Positions 8,589-10,426 of a DNA stretch of 10,426 nt are shown here, in pieces. Below the pieces are notes generated by a model. It saw only the letters and a list, made by a program, of their open reading frames with translations. It was not told the origin of the DNA and did no database searches. The position numbers and the translations under genes were made by a program. The number at the start of each line of letters is the position of its first letter. The stretch's first letter is position 1. This DNA comes from Saccoglossus kowalevskii (lineage: Eukaryota; Hemichordata; Enteropneusta; Harrimaniidae): positions 1-10,426 of the forward strand of contig NW_003111412.1 in assembly GCF_000003605.2 (NCBI RefSeq), given 5' to 3'.

Positions 8589-10412
8589 ACCTCCATGGCC
8601 TACACCAAGGCATTCAGGTGGGACATCACAGCAATAACCTCCATGGCCTACACCAAATCATCCCGGTGGGACATCACAGCAATAACCTCCATGGCCTACA
8701 TCAAATCATCCCGGTGGGACATCACAGCAATAACCTCCATGGCCTGCACCAAATCATCCCGGTGGGACATCACAGCAATAACCTCTATGGCCTACACCAA
8801 ATCATCCCGGTGGGACATCACAGCAATAACCTCCATGGCCTGCACCAAATCATCCCGGTGGGACATCACAGCAATAACCTCCATGGCCTACACCAAATCA
8901 TCCTGGTGGGACATCACAGCAATAACCTCCATGGCCTACACCAAATCATCCCGGTGGGACATCACAGCAATAACCTCCATGGCCTACACCAAATCATCCC
9001 GGTGGGACATCACAGCAATAACCTCCATGGCCTACACCAAATCATCCTGGTGGGACATCACAGCAATAACCTCCATGGCCTACAACAAATCATCCCGGTG
9101 GGACATCACAGCAATAACCTCCATGGCCTACAACAAAGCATCCCGGTGGGACATCACAGCAATAACCTCCATGGCCTACACCAAGGCATTCAGGTGGGAC
9201 ATCACAGCAATAACCTCCATGGCCTACACCAAATCATCCCGGTGGGACATCACAGCAATAACCTCCATGGCCTGCACCAAATCATCCCGGTGGGACATCA
9301 CAGCAATAACCTCCATGGCCTGCACCAAAGCATCCTGGTGGGACATCACAGCAATAACCCCCATGGCCTACACCAAATCATCCTGGTGGGACATCACAGC
9401 AATAACCCCCATGGCCTGCACCAAATCATCCCGGTGGGACATCACAGCAATAACCTCCATGGCCTGCACCAAAGCATCCCGGTGGGACATCACAGCAATA
9501 ACCTCCATGGCCTGCACCAAATCATCCCGTTGGGACATCACAGCAATAACCTCCATGGCCTACAACAAAGCATCCCGGTGGGACATCACAGCAATAACCT
9601 CCATGGCCTGCACCAAATCATCCCGGTGGGACATCACAGCAATAACCTCCATGGCCTACAACAAAGCATCCCGGTGGGACATCACAGCAATAACCTCCAT
9701 GGCCTGCACCAAATCATCCCGGTGGGACATCACAGCAATAACCTCCATGGCCTGCACCAAATCATCCCGGTGGGACATCACAGCAATAACCTCCATGGCC
9801 TGCACCAAATCATCCTGGTGGGACATCACAGCAATAACCTCCATGGCCTGCACCAAATCATCCCGGTGGGACATCACAGCAATAACCTCCATGGCCTACA
9901 ACAAAGCATCCCGGTGGGACATCACAGCAATAACCTCCATGGCCTGCACCAAATCATCCCGGTGGGACATCACAGCAATAACCTCCATGGCCTGCACCAA
10001 ATCATCCCGGTGGGACATCACAGCAATAACCTCCATGGCCTACACCAAATCATCCCGGTGGGACATCACAGCAATAACCTCCATGGCCTGCACCAAATCA
10101 TCTCGGTGGGACATCACAGCAATAACCTCCATGGCCTGCACCAAGGCATTCAGGTAGGACATCACAGCAATAACCTCCATGGCCTGCACCAAATCATCTC
10201 GATGGGACATCACAGCAATAACCCCCATGGCCTGCACCAAATCATCTCGGTGGGACATCACAGCAATAACCTCCATGGCCTGCACCAAATCATCCCGTTG
10301 GGACATCACAGCAATAACCTCCATGGCCTGCACCAAAGCATCCCGGTGGGACATCACAGCAATAACCTCCATGGCCTGCACCAAATCATCCCGGTGGGAC
10401 ATCACAGCAATA
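8589..10412. repeat. Array block IV: 38 units
   Basis: This block is rich in TAC units on its left (about 8589-9260) and in TACAAC units (9069, 9117, 9549, 9645 and 9885). It holds three of the four CAAGGCATTCAGG units in the window (8589, 9165 and 10125); the fourth is at 433. An isolated TCTCGATGGG unit lies at 10173-10220, and a TAG change at 10155-10157. The single CTCTATGG unit near 8781 loses its NcoI site. No gene is supported here. Confidence 0.95.
9549..9740. repeat. Two copies of a TACAAC / consensus dimer
   Basis: Four units alternate TACAAC-GCATCCCGG, TGC-consensus, TACAAC-GCATCCCGG, TGC-consensus, a 96-bp dimer in tandem. Another TACAAC-GCATCCCGG unit followed by consensus units lies at 9885. 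All twelve AAC units in the window also carry TAC, and ten of the twelve also carry GCATCCCGG, so this is a linked haplotype that spreads as a unit. Confidence 0.85.
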
Positions 10413-10426
10413 ACCTCCATGGCCTA
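10413..10426. repeat. Partial unit at the right edge of the window
   Basis: The last 14 bases, ACCTCCATGGCCTA, are the start of a further TAC-type unit. The array therefore runs on beyond the window. Confidence 0.95.

Larger units (their letters stand above)
1..10426. repeat. 48-bp tandem repeat array (minisatellite/satellite), about 217 units, both ends open
   Basis: Every base can be assigned to a copy of one 48-bp unit. Landmarks in a unit are ACCTCCATGG at 1-10, the TGCACC/TACACC segment at 13-18, TCATCCCGGTGGGA at 22-35 and CACAGCAATA at 39-48. Most copies carry only zero to three differences from consensus. The common variants are G14A (TGC to TAC, about 80 of 217 units), T22G (TCA to GCA), C27T, C28T, G30T, G30A, C17A and T4C, plus a linked GCATTCAGG haplotype at 22-30. 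Unit length is 48 bp in all but six units. CCATGG (NcoI) occurs in nearly every unit and is lost near 3511, 3751, 7108, 8547 and 8785. Organism and locus are not recognised. Vertebrate-type minisatellite or satellite DNA is a plausible class, but a repeat-database search would be needed to name it. No flanking unique sequence is present, so the true array length is unknown. Confidence 0.98.

Noticed and set aside
8523-10157. Open frame of 544 codons ending at TAG.
   Set aside because: This is the same MACTK-type frame, ended by a single G-to-A change like those at 607-609 and 4830-4832. It has no start context or non-repeat domain.
1-10426. CRISPR array, because a conserved 31-bp part alternates with a more variable 17-bp part.
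   Set aside because: The variable part has only a few recurrent alleles that differ by one or two bases, not unique spacers, and there are no cas genes or leader.
1-10426. Ice-nucleation protein repeat region, which also has a 48-bp, 16-residue period.
   Set aside because: Neither forward peptide repeat resembles the AGYGSTxTA-type ice-nucleation repeat, and no single frame is conserved.
1-10426. CENP-B box in the minus strand, because each consensus unit has ACCGGGA.
   Set aside because: The CGGG part fits, but the essential TTCG part and the central A are not matched (one of those five positions agrees), so this is not a CENP-B box. Centromeric location is neither supported nor excluded.
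1-10426. Hairpin potential within the unit: TCCC-GGT-GGGA and CACC...GGTG.
   Set aside because: The stems are only 4 bp, with a 3-base loop or a 10-base loop. The TCCC side is disrupted by the common C27T and C28T variants with no compensating change on the GGGA side, so there is no sign of selection for pairing.

Overview
The whole window is one tandem repeat array. It holds about 217 complete copies of a 48-bp unit plus a 14-bp partial copy at the right edge. No single-copy sequence is visible anywhere, so the array very probably continues past both ends. In the phase used here, a unit starts ACCTCCATGG, carries TCATCCCGGTGGGA at unit positions 22-35 and ends CACAGCAATA. The consensus is about 54% GC, with an excess of C over G on the + strand (about 17 C to 9 G per unit). 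I see no gene, RNA gene, mobile element, CRISPR array, promoter or terminator that I can support.

The array keeps a 48-bp phase except at six units. A 49-mer at 2833-2881 and 47-mers at 4322-4415 (two) and 8448-8588 (three) divide it into four blocks: 1-2832 (59 units), 2882-4321 (30 units), 4416-8447 (84 units) and 8589-10412 (38 units). Variation is concentrated at unit positions 14, 17, 22 and 26-30; the other roughly 30 bp are nearly invariant. Variant units are arranged in local patterns: 96-bp dimers at 49-336 and 5616-6191, a 240-bp duplication at 3410-3889, a larger imperfect duplication at 1825-2832, and a four-unit haplotype shared by 433-624 and 9165-9356. This is what unequal crossing-over, gene conversion or replication slippage is expected to leave.

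Because 48 is a multiple of 3 and the consensus has no stop in two forward frames and one reverse frame, very long open frames arise automatically. They encode 16-residue peptide repeats, but the substitutions do not favour silent changes in any frame, two unrelated forward frames are open over the same DNA, and indels and TAG changes break them. I therefore do not call them genes.

The organism cannot be identified from this sequence. A homogeneous array over 10 kb with local higher-order structure suggests a eukaryotic minisatellite or satellite locus, and loss of the single CpG in many units would fit a methylated genome; both points are inference. The observations most worth checking are the two-tier G-quadruplex motif present in about nine units in ten, the split between conserved and variable parts of the unit, the higher-order repeats, and a near match to the human PRDM9 hotspot motif.
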